A stretch of 64,000 bases of DNA, from assembly GCA_938084905.1 (NCBI GenBank), contig CALKEQ010000007.1, positions 152,334-216,333 on the forward strand. Direction: 5' to 3'. A program made the translations under genes and the position numbers. The DNA comes from an uncultured bacterium (GTDB lineage: Bacteria; Desulfobacterota; Syntrophorhabdia; Syntrophorhabdales; JANXAF01). The notes below the pieces were generated by a model. That model saw only the letters and a program-made list of their open reading frames with translations, had not been told where the DNA came from and did no database searches. Positions 28,590 to 36,445 of the stretch are shown here, piece by piece. Each line of letters begins with the position of its first letter. Positions within the stretch are counted from its first letter, which is position 1.

Positions 28590-29201
28590 ATGAAAAAAAG
28601 ACACGTGGCCATAATCTTAGCCGCAGGGCTTTCCAAGAGATTTGGATCCCAAAAACTTTTGTTTCCCATTAAGGGTATTCCGATCATAGAAATGACTCTA
28701 AAGCCCTTTTTGCTTCTTCAAGAGTTGGCAAAGATAATTGTGGTTGTAGGAGATAGGATGGGAGATATAAAAAGGGTTTTATCCACTTACCCTGTAACTT
28801 TCGTCTACAATCCATTGTACGAAAAGGGGATGGCCTCCTCTTTGAAGGCAGGACTCCTCCATATAGAAGATGAGGATGAGGTCTTTATCCACCTTGGGGA
28901 TAAGCCTTTCGTTAAAACCGATCTCTTAAAGGTAATGATAGAAGAGGCCTCCAAAAAGTTCCCACACATAGTCGTACCTGTACATGGAGGAGTAAGAGGA
29001 CATCCAATTCTAGTTGGTCCTGGAAGCTATTTGAAAGCCATATCGAATATTGATGGTGAGGAGGGCTTAAGATACGTCATAGAAGGCGAGGAAAAAAATG
29101 TTGTACATATTCAGGCGGACGAGAGCATCTTAATGGACATAGACACCCCAGATGACTTAAAAAATATCGAGAGAATGTGGGAGGAATATGAAAAAGGTTA
29201 A
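28590..29201 (+). CDS. MocA/MobA-like nucleotidyltransferase
   Basis: 203 aa from ATG 28590; the frame is open further upstream but runs into amrA. The nucleotide-binding signature is IILAAGLSKRFGSQKLLFPIKG, followed by MASSLKAGL and HLGDKPFVKTDLL. It is likely CTP:molybdopterin cytidylyltransferase or a relative, which attaches CMP or GMP to the molybdenum cofactor. It sits before molybdopterin-binding, YqeB-like and XdhC genes, which supports that role. Its last 14 bases overlap the next gene. Confidence 0.86.
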   Translation: MKKRHVAIILAAGLSKRFGSQKLLFPIKGIPIIEMTLKPFLLLQELAKIIVVVGDRMGDIKRVLSTYPVTFVYNPLYEKGMASSLKAGLLHIEDEDEVFIHLGDKPFVKTDLLKVMIEEASKKFPHIVVPVHGGVRGHPILVGPGSYLKAISNIDGEEGLRYVIEGEEKNVVHIQADESILMDIDTPDDLKNIERMWEEYEKG

Positions 29202-30210
29202 AGTTGAGGAAGCAGTTGGAATGGTTCTTGCACATGATATAACCGAAATCGTACCCGGGAGGAGGAAGGTTGTTGCCTTTCAAAGGGGGAAAAGAATAGA
29301 AAAGGAAGATGTGGAAAGGCTTCTCGATCTTGGAAAAAAGCATATTTACATTTTGGAGAGTGACGAGGAGGGTATCCACGAAGAAGAGGCGGCACTTAGA
29401 ATAGCGAAGGCACTTATGGATGAAAACATGGAGATTCTTCCTCCGAAAGAGGGGAAGGTCTCTATAATAAGCAAAGTGGACGGACTCTTCTACGTTGACA
29501 AAGGTGGCCTCCAAAAGGTCAACATGGTTAAGGATGTCCTCTTTTCAACCCTTCCAAACAGGTATCCTGTCAAAAGAGGGGATGTAGTGGCGGCGACAAG
29601 GATTTTGCCTCTCTACATTGACGAAAAATATCTGAAAAAAGTTGAAGGGATCAAGAAAAAGGTGATCTGGATCTCTCCATATACAAAAAAAAAGATAGGA
29701 ATCGTTGTTACCGGATCGGAGATTTACAATGGAAGGATCCAGGACGGCTCGATGATCGTAGAGGAAAAGTTGCGCCAAATGAGGTGCGAAATAGTGGGAA
29801 AGAGGATTGTGGATGATGAAATCTCTATGATCAGGGATTCCATACTTGACTTGATGAATATGGGTGCGGATATTGTTGTCACAACAGGCGGTCTGTCGGT
29901 CGATCCTGATGACGTAACAAAGGAAGGGATAGAAGCGACGGGAGCACGTGTGATTTTCTATGGTACTCCGGTCTTTCCTGGAGCAATGTTTCTTCTTGGT
30001 TTCCTTGATGGGAAGTACATTCTTGGAGCTCCAGCATGTATATACTACAATAGATACACCGTCTTTGATATCATTCTGGGAAGAATACTCGCAGGCGAAA
30101 ATCTGGAATCTATGAAAAAAAGCCATGTTGCATCTCTTGCTTATGGAGGACTCTGTCTTGGTTGCAACCCCTGCCATTATCCGGCCTGTTTTTTTGGGAA
30201 GGCCACATGA
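29188..30210 (+). CDS. Molybdopterin-binding protein (MoeA/MogA-like) with cysteine-rich tail
   Basis: 340 aa. The middle holds a MoCF-biosynthesis domain with IGIVVTGSEIYNGRI and VVTTGGLSVDPDDVTKEGI. The N-terminus (VEEAVGMVLAHDITEIVPG) resembles MoeA domain starts but lacks a full MoeA architecture. The C-terminus ends in a cysteine-rich GGLCLGCNPCHYPACFFGK, which may bind metal. Members of this group occur in selenium-dependent molybdenum hydroxylase maturation clusters. The stop overlaps the next start (ATGA). Confidence 0.84.
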   Translation: MKKVKVEEAVGMVLAHDITEIVPGRRKVVAFQRGKRIEKEDVERLLDLGKKHIYILESDEEGIHEEEAALRIAKALMDENMEILPPKEGKVSIISKVDGLFYVDKGGLQKVNMVKDVLFSTLPNRYPVKRGDVVAATRILPLYIDEKYLKKVEGIKKKVIWISPYTKKKIGIVVTGSEIYNGRIQDGSMIVEEKLRQMRCEIVGKRIVDDEISMIRDSILDLMNMGADIVVTTGGLSVDPDDVTKEGIEATGARVIFYGTPVFPGAMFLLGFLDGKYILGAPACIYYNRYTVFDIILGRILAGENLESMKKSHVASLAYGGLCLGCNPCHYPACFFGKAT

Positions 30211-31028
30211 TCGATTATAGGGAGATAAAAGTAATTGTAAAAGGTGCTGGAGAGATGGCCTCTGGCATCGCTCATAGGCTTTATATGGCGGGAATAAAAA
30301 AGATACTTATGACAGAAATAGAGAACCCCTTGTCCGTCAGAAGAACAGTTTCGTTTTCAGAAGCCATCTACGATGGTGAAACTTCCGTTGAGAATATCAA
30401 GGCTGTACGAATAGACACATTAGGAGAACTAGATAGGGTTTGGGAAAAAGGTTTTATAGCTGTTAAAGTTGATCCGCTGGCAAGTTGTGTAAAGGAGCTT
30501 AAACCACACGTCCTTGTGGATGCCATCATGGCGAAGAGAAACACGGGAACGACTAAGGAAGATGCGCCAATTGTTATATGCGTTGGACCTGGATTTAAGG
30601 CACCTGAGAATTGTCACGCGGTGATTGAGAGCATGCGGGGTCACAATTTGGGAAGGGTTATCTATGAAGGTGAAGCAGAGCCGCCCACTGGAGTCCCTGC
30701 CCCAGTACTTGGATACACAAAAGAGAGGGTTCTTCGTGCGCCTTGTGCAGGGTATGTGAAGCACGTAAAAGGAATAGGTGATGTGGTGAGAAAAGACGAT
30801 TTGGTCCTATACGTAGGTGATACTCCCGTTTTTTCAAAGATTGATGGGATCCTAAGGGGGCTGATTAGGGAGATATACGTTGAGGCTAATGAGAAGATAG
30901 GGGATGTGGATCCAAGAATGGAGCCTCTTTTCTGTTACACGATTTCTGAGAAGGCTAGGGCAATTGCAGGAGGGGTTCTTGAGGCACTCTTCCATTTTTT
31001 GTCACAAACTGACTGGAGGTCGCCATGA
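30207..31028 (+). CDS. YqeB-family selenium-dependent molybdenum hydroxylase system protein
   Basis: 273 aa from ATG 30207; an in-frame extension to 30162 is unlikely because ATG 30207 makes an ATGA overlap. The N-terminus IKVIVKGAGEMASGIAHRLYMAG is a Rossmann-like motif diagnostic of the EF2563/YqeB family. VLVDAIMAKRNTGTTKEDAP and ALGPGFKAPENCHAVIE-like stretches follow, with a beta-rich C-terminal half. The family is thought to help mature selenium-dependent molybdenum hydroxylases; the biochemical step is unknown. Confidence 0.87.
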   Translation: MIDYREIKVIVKGAGEMASGIAHRLYMAGIKKILMTEIENPLSVRRTVSFSEAIYDGETSVENIKAVRIDTLGELDRVWEKGFIAVKVDPLASCVKELKPHVLVDAIMAKRNTGTTKEDAPIVICVGPGFKAPENCHAVIESMRGHNLGRVIYEGEAEPPTGVPAPVLGYTKERVLRAPCAGYVKHVKGIGDVVRKDDLVLYVGDTPVFSKIDGILRGLIREIYVEANEKIGDVDPRMEPLFCYTISEKARAIAGGVLEALFHFLSQTDWRSP

Positions 31029-32053
31029 GCCTTATGGTCTTTAGTGCAGCTGTGGATTACCTTAAGGAGAAAAAGAGTGGGTGCATTGCAACGATTGTGA
31101 GAAGGATTGGGTCTGCTCCAAGGAGAGAGGGTGCAACTATGTTCGTAGGTGAAGATGGAAAAATCTTTGGAACCATAGGAGGAGGGGTACTTGAGAAGGA
31201 TGTGAAGGAGAAAGCGGGAAGTGTTATTAGGGAAAAAAGACCGATGATCCTCAATTACAGAATGGATGCCAAGTCCGTTGAAGAAAACGGTATGCTATGC
31301 GGGGGCAATGTGGATGTTTTCATTGAGCCTGCCCTATACGAACACCTCTTAGTTTACGAAGAAGCAAGGAGGTTCCTTTCCGAAAGGAAGGAGGGGACCT
31401 TCTACGTGAGGATGAAAGATGAAAGGTATCTCAAGTCTTTTATTGGGATTTACGGTTCAGTAATAGGCGATCCTATTGAGGAGGAAGAGTTATCGAGGAT
31501 CACTGGAATGCTTCCAATTAGAAAGCCCATCTTCACTGATGGATCGAGTCTACTTATTCCACTTCAAACCAAATCAGTTCTTTACATATTTGGAGCCGGA
31601 CACGTTGCAAGGTATCTGACTATTGTGGCAAATCTTGTAGACTTCGCTGTAACTGTGATAGATGATTCGGAGGAGTTGGCAAAAAAAGAGAATTTTCCAG
31701 ATGCTGAAAGGGTATATTCCATGCCATTTGAGGAATCTTTTCGCATACTCGACTTTACCGGTGAGGAGTTCGTTGTTATCGCTACGAAAGGTCACAAAAC
31801 TGATACCTTATGTCTTGAGGAGGTTTTAAAGAGGCCTTTTAGATACGTGGGGATGATTGGTTCGAGAAGAAAGGTTATGGCTGTTTTCGACTATTTAAGG
31901 AACAAGGGTTTTGAAGAGGAGAAGTTAAAGAAAGTGCACGCACCAATCGGAATTGAGATAAATTCTGATACTCCGCAGGAGGTAGCAATCAGCATAGTGG
32001 CAGAACTTATAAAGGAAAGGGGAGCGTATTTTAAGGGCAATGATCTACGATGA
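31025..32053 (+). CDS. xdhC: XdhC-family molybdenum hydroxylase maturation protein
   Basis: 342 aa. The XdhC/CoxI N-terminal domain shows ATIVRRIGSAPRREGATMFV and IGGGVLEKDVKEKA, with GMLCGGNVDVFIEP. The C-terminal Rossmann domain has VLYIFGAGHVARYLTIVA and RYVGMIGSRRKVMAVFDYL. XdhC binds molybdenum cofactor and inserts its sulfurated form into xanthine-dehydrogenase-type enzymes. No such enzyme is in the window. The start overlaps the YqeB-like stop (ATGA), and the end overlaps rpoH by 14 bases. Confidence 0.93.
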   Translation: MSLMVFSAAVDYLKEKKSGCIATIVRRIGSAPRREGATMFVGEDGKIFGTIGGGVLEKDVKEKAGSVIREKRPMILNYRMDAKSVEENGMLCGGNVDVFIEPALYEHLLVYEEARRFLSERKEGTFYVRMKDERYLKSFIGIYGSVIGDPIEEEELSRITGMLPIRKPIFTDGSSLLIPLQTKSVLYIFGAGHVARYLTIVANLVDFAVTVIDDSEELAKKENFPDAERVYSMPFEESFRILDFTGEEFVVIATKGHKTDTLCLEEVLKRPFRYVGMIGSRRKVMAVFDYLRNKGFEEEKLKKVHAPIGIEINSDTPQEVAISIVAELIKERGAYFKGNDLR

Positions 32054-32948
32054 GTTAGAGCACGGGTTTGATGAAAAGGAAGGAGAAAAAGAGGATAGAC
32101 TTCCAGTCCCTTTCGACCCTCTCAAGACCTATCTTCAGGAGATCTCAAGACATCCCGTTCTTTCAAGGGAGGAAGAATTTGAGCTTGCAGAAAGGGTTTA
32201 TAAGTACAAGGATAAGGAAGCAGCCCAGAAGCTTGTAATATCGAATCTGAGGCTAGTCGTAAAGATAGCACTCGAGTACTACAGTGCGTATCAGAATATA
32301 CTCGATCTCATCCAAGAGGGGAATGTGGGACTTCTCCACGCCGTGAAAAAGTACAACCCTTATAGGGGAACAAGGTTTTCTACTTACGCCTCTTTCTGGA
32401 TCCGCGCTTACATACTAAGGTACATAATGGAATCCTGGAGCCTTGTTAAGGTTGGAACAACCCAGAGCCAAAGGAAGCTTTTTTACAAGCTGAACAAGGA
32501 AAGGCAGAAGCTTGAAGCTCTTGGTATTTTTCCTGCCCCAAAACTCCTTGCCAGCAAACTGGATGTAAAAGAGGAAGAAGTGGAGGACATGGAAAAAAGG
32601 TTATCCCATTCTGACATATCCCTTGAAACCCCAATTAACGAGGAGGGTACTGACACAATAATGGATCTTGTCGGGGTTGAGGATAATATAGAGGAGAAGG
32701 TAGCGGAAAAGGAGCAAAGGGAGATATTCCAGAGGAAGGTTGAGGATTTTAAAAAGAACTTGAGTGAAAAGGAAAGATTTATCTTTGAGCATCGAATAAT
32801 TGCGGAAGAACCACTTACCCTTCAAGAGATTGGAGAGAAATTTAGCCTCTCAAGGGAGAGGGTGAGGCAAATAGAAAATAGGATCATAAAGAAGTTTAAA
32901 GAGTCATTTAAAGACGAATTTCAAGGAGGCATAACTGATAAGCGTTGA
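32040..32948 (+). CDS. rpoH: RNA polymerase sigma-32-like factor
   Basis: 302 aa, sigma-70 family group 3. Region 2 has NLRLVVKIALEYY, LDLIQEGNVGLLHAVKKYNPYRGTRFSTYASFWIRAYI. The RpoH-box-like QSQRKLFYKLNKERQ follows. Region 4 is LTLQEIGEKFSLSRERVRQIENRI. The absence of region 1.1 and the RpoH box favour heat-shock sigma over RpoD. It begins inside xdhC, so it should be co-translated with the molybdenum genes. Confidence 0.92.
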   Translation: MIYDELEHGFDEKEGEKEDRLPVPFDPLKTYLQEISRHPVLSREEEFELAERVYKYKDKEAAQKLVISNLRLVVKIALEYYSAYQNILDLIQEGNVGLLHAVKKYNPYRGTRFSTYASFWIRAYILRYIMESWSLVKVGTTQSQRKLFYKLNKERQKLEALGIFPAPKLLASKLDVKEEEVEDMEKRLSHSDISLETPINEEGTDTIMDLVGVEDNIEEKVAEKEQREIFQRKVEDFKKNLSEKERFIFEHRIIAEEPLTLQEIGEKFSLSRERVRQIENRIIKKFKESFKDEFQGGITDKR

Positions 32949-32951
32949 AGG

Positions 32952-33896
32952 ATGAGATGTGCCTCAATAGACATAGGAACAAACACGGTTCTACTTCTGG
33001 TTGTTGAGGTAGAATCAGGGATAAGGCAGATCCTTGACATTTCAGAATCTCCAAGGCTTGGTCAGAACCTGAGCAGATCTGGAAAATTAGATGAGGAGGC
33101 AATTGAGAGAACTATCTCTGTCCTCAAAAGATACCTAAAGATCCTAAGAAGGGAGAGAGTTGAAAGGGTCTTCCCTTTTGGGACTCAGGCACTTAGGGAG
33201 GCTCAAAACAGTGACCAATTTATTCGCCGTGTGGAAGAAGAACTGGGACTTAAGATCGAGATTTTAAGTGAAAAAAAAGAGGCTTACTACAGTCTCCTTT
33301 CCGTCATTACGGACGATAGGATCAAATACGATTCGGAAGTGATTGTGGATATTGGTGGTGGAAGTACTGAGATTATTTACGAAGGAAACCTAAAAGAGGC
33401 AGTCTCAGTGCCATTTGGAGCGGTAAAATTAAAGGAGACTTTCCTTTTTTCAGATCCACCTCTCTATGGCGAACTTATGTCTCTAAGAACTTTTGTGGAT
33501 GAAGAGCTAAAAAGGAGACTCAATAAGCGGAAAAAAAATATTATAGGTTTGGGAGGTACCGTTTCGACCATAGGAGCGATCCATTCCGGAAGAGAATTCT
33601 TTGATAGGGATATTATTCACGGAAGGAGGATCAAAAAGGATGAAGTGAGTTCACTTCTCAAGAGGATGGAAGGGATGAGTCAAAAAATGATTAGAGAGAC
33701 ATTTTTGGCCTGCGATGAAAAAAGAGCAGACATAATCCTTTGCGGAGTCCTTCTTCTTGAGAGAATCATGGATTTCTTCGATTCTGACTACGTTGTGGTT
33801 AGTACAAGGGGAGCAAGATACGGGATCATACTCGAGAAGGTGAAAGAAGCTCAAGGAGCCTTGAAAGATCATCCTTTGAGAAAAACTCTATTATGA
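32952..33896 (+). CDS. Ppx/GppA family exopolyphosphatase
   Basis: 314 aa, the short two-domain form. ASIDIGTNTVLLLVVEV and the second phosphate loop EVIVDIGGGSTEIIYE mark the ASKHA fold, with GLGGTVSTIGAIH near residue 197. It hydrolyses polyphosphate or pppGpp. It follows rpoH by three bases, linking it to stress response. The 3' end overlaps parB on the other strand by 71 bases. Confidence 0.9.
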   Translation: MRCASIDIGTNTVLLLVVEVESGIRQILDISESPRLGQNLSRSGKLDEEAIERTISVLKRYLKILRRERVERVFPFGTQALREAQNSDQFIRRVEEELGLKIEILSEKKEAYYSLLSVITDDRIKYDSEVIVDIGGGSTEIIYEGNLKEAVSVPFGAVKLKETFLFSDPPLYGELMSLRTFVDEELKRRLNKRKKNIIGLGGTVSTIGAIHSGREFFDRDIIHGRRIKKDEVSSLLKRMEGMSQKMIRETFLACDEKRADIILCGVLLLERIMDFFDSDYVVVSTRGARYGIILEKVKEAQGALKDHPLRKTLL

Positions 33897-34641
33897 TTTT
33901 CCCTCTGTTTTTTTTGAAAGTGATCTGAACTTTAGTTTTCAAGTACCTAGAAAGGTGCTCCTCAATCGTTGCAAATTCCACGTTTCTCTCACTTTTTTTT
34001 CTCACCTCTCTCTCAAGTTCTCTTACCGAGCTTTTCTCCTTTAGAACCTTTTCCACAAATCTTCTCTGTTCTTTTTCGTCTTTGATACTTAAGAGAGTTC
34101 TTGCGTGGCCTGAGGAGAGCTTTCCCTCCCTAATTTTCTCCTTTATCCATTCTGGTAGCTTAAGAAGTCTCAATGTGTTTGTTACAGAGCTCCTCTCCAC
34201 CCCTATCTTTCTGGCCAGTTCTTCATGGGTGTATCCAAGTTCCTCAACAAATCTTCTGTATATATTTGCGACCTCAAGAGGGTTCAGATCCTCCCTCTGG
34301 AGATTCTCTATCAATCCGATCTCAAGTGACTCCCTTTCATCTGCCTCCCTGATCAGGACCGGTACTTCTTTAAGCCCCGCCATAATTGAGGCCCTAAGTC
34401 TTCTCTCACCTGCGATCAGCTCGTAGTCCCCCCCTTTTTTTCTGACTATTAAGGGCTGGAGAAGACCCTTCTCCTTTATTGATTGGGCAAGTCCGATAAG
34501 GCCTTCCTCGTCAAAGGAAATTCTTGGCTGATTTGGATTTGGAATGATCCTTTCAACGGGTACAAGTCTCACAGCGACTTTCTCGTCAATGTCCTTGAGG
34601 ATAGCTTGAAGTCCCTTTCCGAGAGGATCTCTTTTCTCCAT
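33826..34641 (-). CDS. parB: Chromosome partitioning protein ParB
   Basis: 271 aa. The CTPase/N-terminal segment has ERIIPNPNQPRISFDEEGL, IAGERRLRASIMAGL and LIENLQREDLNPLEVA. An HTH follows (TNTLRLLKLPEWIKEKI, LSSGHARTLLSI). It binds parS and loads onto DNA. I found no parS-like palindrome in the window. Gene order rsmG-cyclophilin-parA-parB resembles the origin-proximal cluster of many bacteria. Confidence 0.95.
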   Translation of the reverse strand: MEKRDPLGKGLQAILKDIDEKVAVRLVPVERIIPNPNQPRISFDEEGLIGLAQSIKEKGLLQPLIVRKKGGDYELIAGERRLRASIMAGLKEVPVLIREADERESLEIGLIENLQREDLNPLEVANIYRRFVEELGYTHEELARKIGVERSSVTNTLRLLKLPEWIKEKIREGKLSSGHARTLLSIKDEKEQRRFVEKVLKEKSSVRELEREVRKKSERNVEFATIEEHLSRYLKTKVQITFKKNRGKIIIEFFSKDDLSRLLELLSPSRV

Positions 34642-34642
34642 C

Positions 34643-35398
34643 TTAGCTCCTTTCTATCACCTCTGCGGCAAGATCTAGATAACTTTCAGCCCCTTTTGAG
34701 TTTATATCATAAAGTAGTGCGGGTTTACCATAGCTACTTGCCTCGCTCAGTCTGACGTTTCTCGGAATTATTGTGGAAAAGATCTCTCTCGAAAAGTATC
34801 TCTTTACCTCTTCAAGGACCCTGAAGGAGAGGGCGTTTCTTTTGTCGAACATGGTAAGTAGGACACCTAGAATCTCTAAATCGGGATTGAGCCTTTTCTT
34901 TATTATCGCTATAGTCCTTAAAAGGAGGGCAAGTCCTTCGAGTGCAAAATACTCGCACTGGAGAGGGATTAGAACCCTGTCTGAACTAACGAGGGCATTG
35001 ATCGTGAGGAGGCCGAGGGAGGGAGGACAGTCAACAATTATGTAGGCATAATCCTTTTTTACTTCAGAGAGCCGTTTTCTCAAAACAGATTCCTTATCTT
35101 CGAAGTCGAGAAGTTCGACTTCTGCTCCTACTAGATCTGGGTGGGAAGGAACGATGTCCAGGTAGGGAACCAAAGTCTCCCTAATAACTTCTTTTAAAGG
35201 GGTGGTTCCAATGAGCACATGGTAAACATGTGATCTTAGATCCTCTAATTGTATGCCAAGCGCCAATGTGGCATTTGCCTGAGAATCAAAATCTAGAAGG
35301 AGAGTCTTTCTCTCTGAGACGGCAAGGGATGCGGCCAGATTTACAGCCGTTGTTGTCTTTCCAACCCCTCCCTTTTGGTTTGCAATAGCGATGACCAT
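34643..35398 (-). CDS. parA: Chromosome partitioning ATPase ParA (Soj)
   Basis: 251 aa. The deviant Walker A is IANQKGGVGKTTTAVNLAA, with DCPPSLGLLTINAL as the Walker B region. It lacks an N-terminal HTH, so it is the chromosomal Soj type. It ends one base before parB. Confidence 0.96.
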   Translation of the reverse strand: MVIAIANQKGGVGKTTTAVNLAASLAVSERKTLLLDFDSQANATLALGIQLEDLRSHVYHVLIGTTPLKEVIRETLVPYLDIVPSHPDLVGAEVELLDFEDKESVLRKRLSEVKKDYAYIIVDCPPSLGLLTINALVSSDRVLIPLQCEYFALEGLALLLRTIAIIKKRLNPDLEILGVLLTMFDKRNALSFRVLEEVKRYFSREIFSTIIPRNVRLSEASSYGKPALLYDINSKGAESYLDLAAEVIERS

Positions 35399-35408
35399 TA
35401 ATGAGGTT

Positions 35409-35777
35409 TTACGCCTTTTCGAGAATAATCTCTTTTGAACCTTTTACCATTTTCAGGTGATTCGGGTCATCAATTATCCTACCAATTATGTTTACCCTAC
35501 TTATAGGGCGAGGTTTATCTCCTTCGCTTATTGGGGTTGGGCCGAAAAATATGGCAATTGCATGCCCTTCTGGCCAATAACCGATATCTCCCACATTTAC
35601 ATCCTCAGTAGCCGTTTCATCTGGAGGTAAAATCTTTGGGATCTGAAAGTAGAATTCATCTCCCCATTCATTTAGTGGAGCAACAAGTGGTAAGATTTCG
35701 TATATTTCCTTTGCACATTCAGTATCAAAAAAACGAGCAAGAAGAGTTAAGCTGCCTATTTTTATCCTAACTTTCAA
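35409..35777 (-). CDS. Cyclophilin-like fold protein (TM1367/DUF3830 type)
   Basis: 122 aa. The sequence VRIKIGSLTLLARFFDTECAK, FYFQIPK, VNVGDIGYWPEGHAIAIFFGPTPIS matches the cyclophilin_TM1367-like family. It lacks the residues for peptidyl-prolyl isomerase activity known from true cyclophilins; its function is unknown. It lies in the rsmG-parA-parB operon with ten-base gaps on either side. Confidence 0.82.
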   Translation of the reverse strand: MKVRIKIGSLTLLARFFDTECAKEIYEILPLVAPLNEWGDEFYFQIPKILPPDETATEDVNVGDIGYWPEGHAIAIFFGPTPISEGDKPRPISRVNIIGRIIDDPNHLKMVKGSKEIILEKA

Positions 35778-35786
35778 ACCTTCCTC

Positions 35787-36398
35787 CTAATTTTTCTCGT
35801 AAATGAAAAGCAAATTCTCCCTTTCGTCCATTGGAAGCTTGTATTTTTCCAAAATGATGAGACTGTAGTTTGGAATCTGAATCGGCTTTTCCTTTGGGCT
35901 TTTTGGTATAAGGAGGATACCCGAACTCAAAAGGTGGGGATCCGCCTTTTCCACTATTTCTTTTATTCCTCCAAAGGCCTTGGCAAAGACGGCGTCTGCG
36001 TTGAGAGGTTCTATCTCCTCTATTCGTCCGTGGATAACGTGAAAATTAGGTAGATTGAGCATTCTTTTTATGTGTTTTTGAAAGCTAACCTTTTTTACGT
36101 TTTTTTCCACGGAGAATATGTCCGATTCCAAAAGTAGGGAAAAGATAAAGGAGATGGCACCAGAACCGGATCCCATATCGACTATTCTATTTCTACCCTG
36201 AAGGTACTTTATAAAAAAGAAGGCCTCATGGATGAGTTTTTTTACCACAGCTTCCGGTTCCCTAAAACCGGTCAGATTCACATTTTTTTGCCATCTTAGA
36301 AGCTCTTTTAGGTACTTGTCGATTTTAGTTGCCAGCTCACCCTCTCGCTCCCCTGGGATGCGCTCCATACCGGATATTACGAGAGTTTTCAGATCCAC
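35787..36398 (-). CDS. rsmG: 16S rRNA (guanine527-N7)-methyltransferase
   Basis: 203 aa. The SAM-binding IVDMGSGSGAISFIFSLLLE and the upstream KNVNLTGFREPEAVVKKLIHEAF are typical of RsmG/GidB. It methylates G527 of 16S rRNA. The start is GTG at 36398. An extended -10 box six bases upstream implies a leaderless mRNA. It heads the parA-parB operon. Confidence 0.93.
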   Translation of the reverse strand: MDLKTLVISGMERIPGEREGELATKIDKYLKELLRWQKNVNLTGFREPEAVVKKLIHEAFFFIKYLQGRNRIVDMGSGSGAISFIFSLLLESDIFSVEKNVKKVSFQKHIKRMLNLPNFHVIHGRIEEIEPLNADAVFAKAFGGIKEIVEKADPHLLSSGILLIPKSPKEKPIQIPNYSLIILEKYKLPMDERENLLFIYEKN

Positions 36399-36404
36399 AT
36401 CTAA

Positions 36405-36413
36405 AGAATAGCA
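36405..36413 (-). promoter_or_regulatory. Extended -10 promoter of rsmG-parAB, leaderless geometry
   Basis: On the minus strand TGCTATTCT (-10 TATTCT at 36410-36405) ends six bases before the GTG at 36398. No ribosome-binding site or clear -35 box was found. Confidence 0.45.
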
Positions 36414-36431
36414 TATTTTTTTTGTTTCTGT

Positions 36432-36437
36432 TATAAT
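36432..36437 (+). promoter_or_regulatory. -10 box of the BamD-LptA fusion, leaderless geometry
   Basis: Consensus TATAAT ends eight bases before the ATG at 36446, giving a predicted two-base leader. A possible -35 TAGCAT lies 17 bases upstream. A GGAG near the ATG would fall upstream of the predicted start site. Confidence 0.5.
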
Positions 36438-36445
36438 CGGAGAAG

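Noticed and set aside
29545..30177. 210-codon open frame on the minus strand
   Set aside because: It is antisense to the molybdopterin-binding protein, has no recognisable motif and no ribosome-binding site; the plus-strand gene fits its family.
33826..36445. Origin of replication near rsmG-parAB
   Set aside because: The gene set suggests origin proximity, but there is no dnaA, no DnaA-box cluster and no parS palindrome that I can see.
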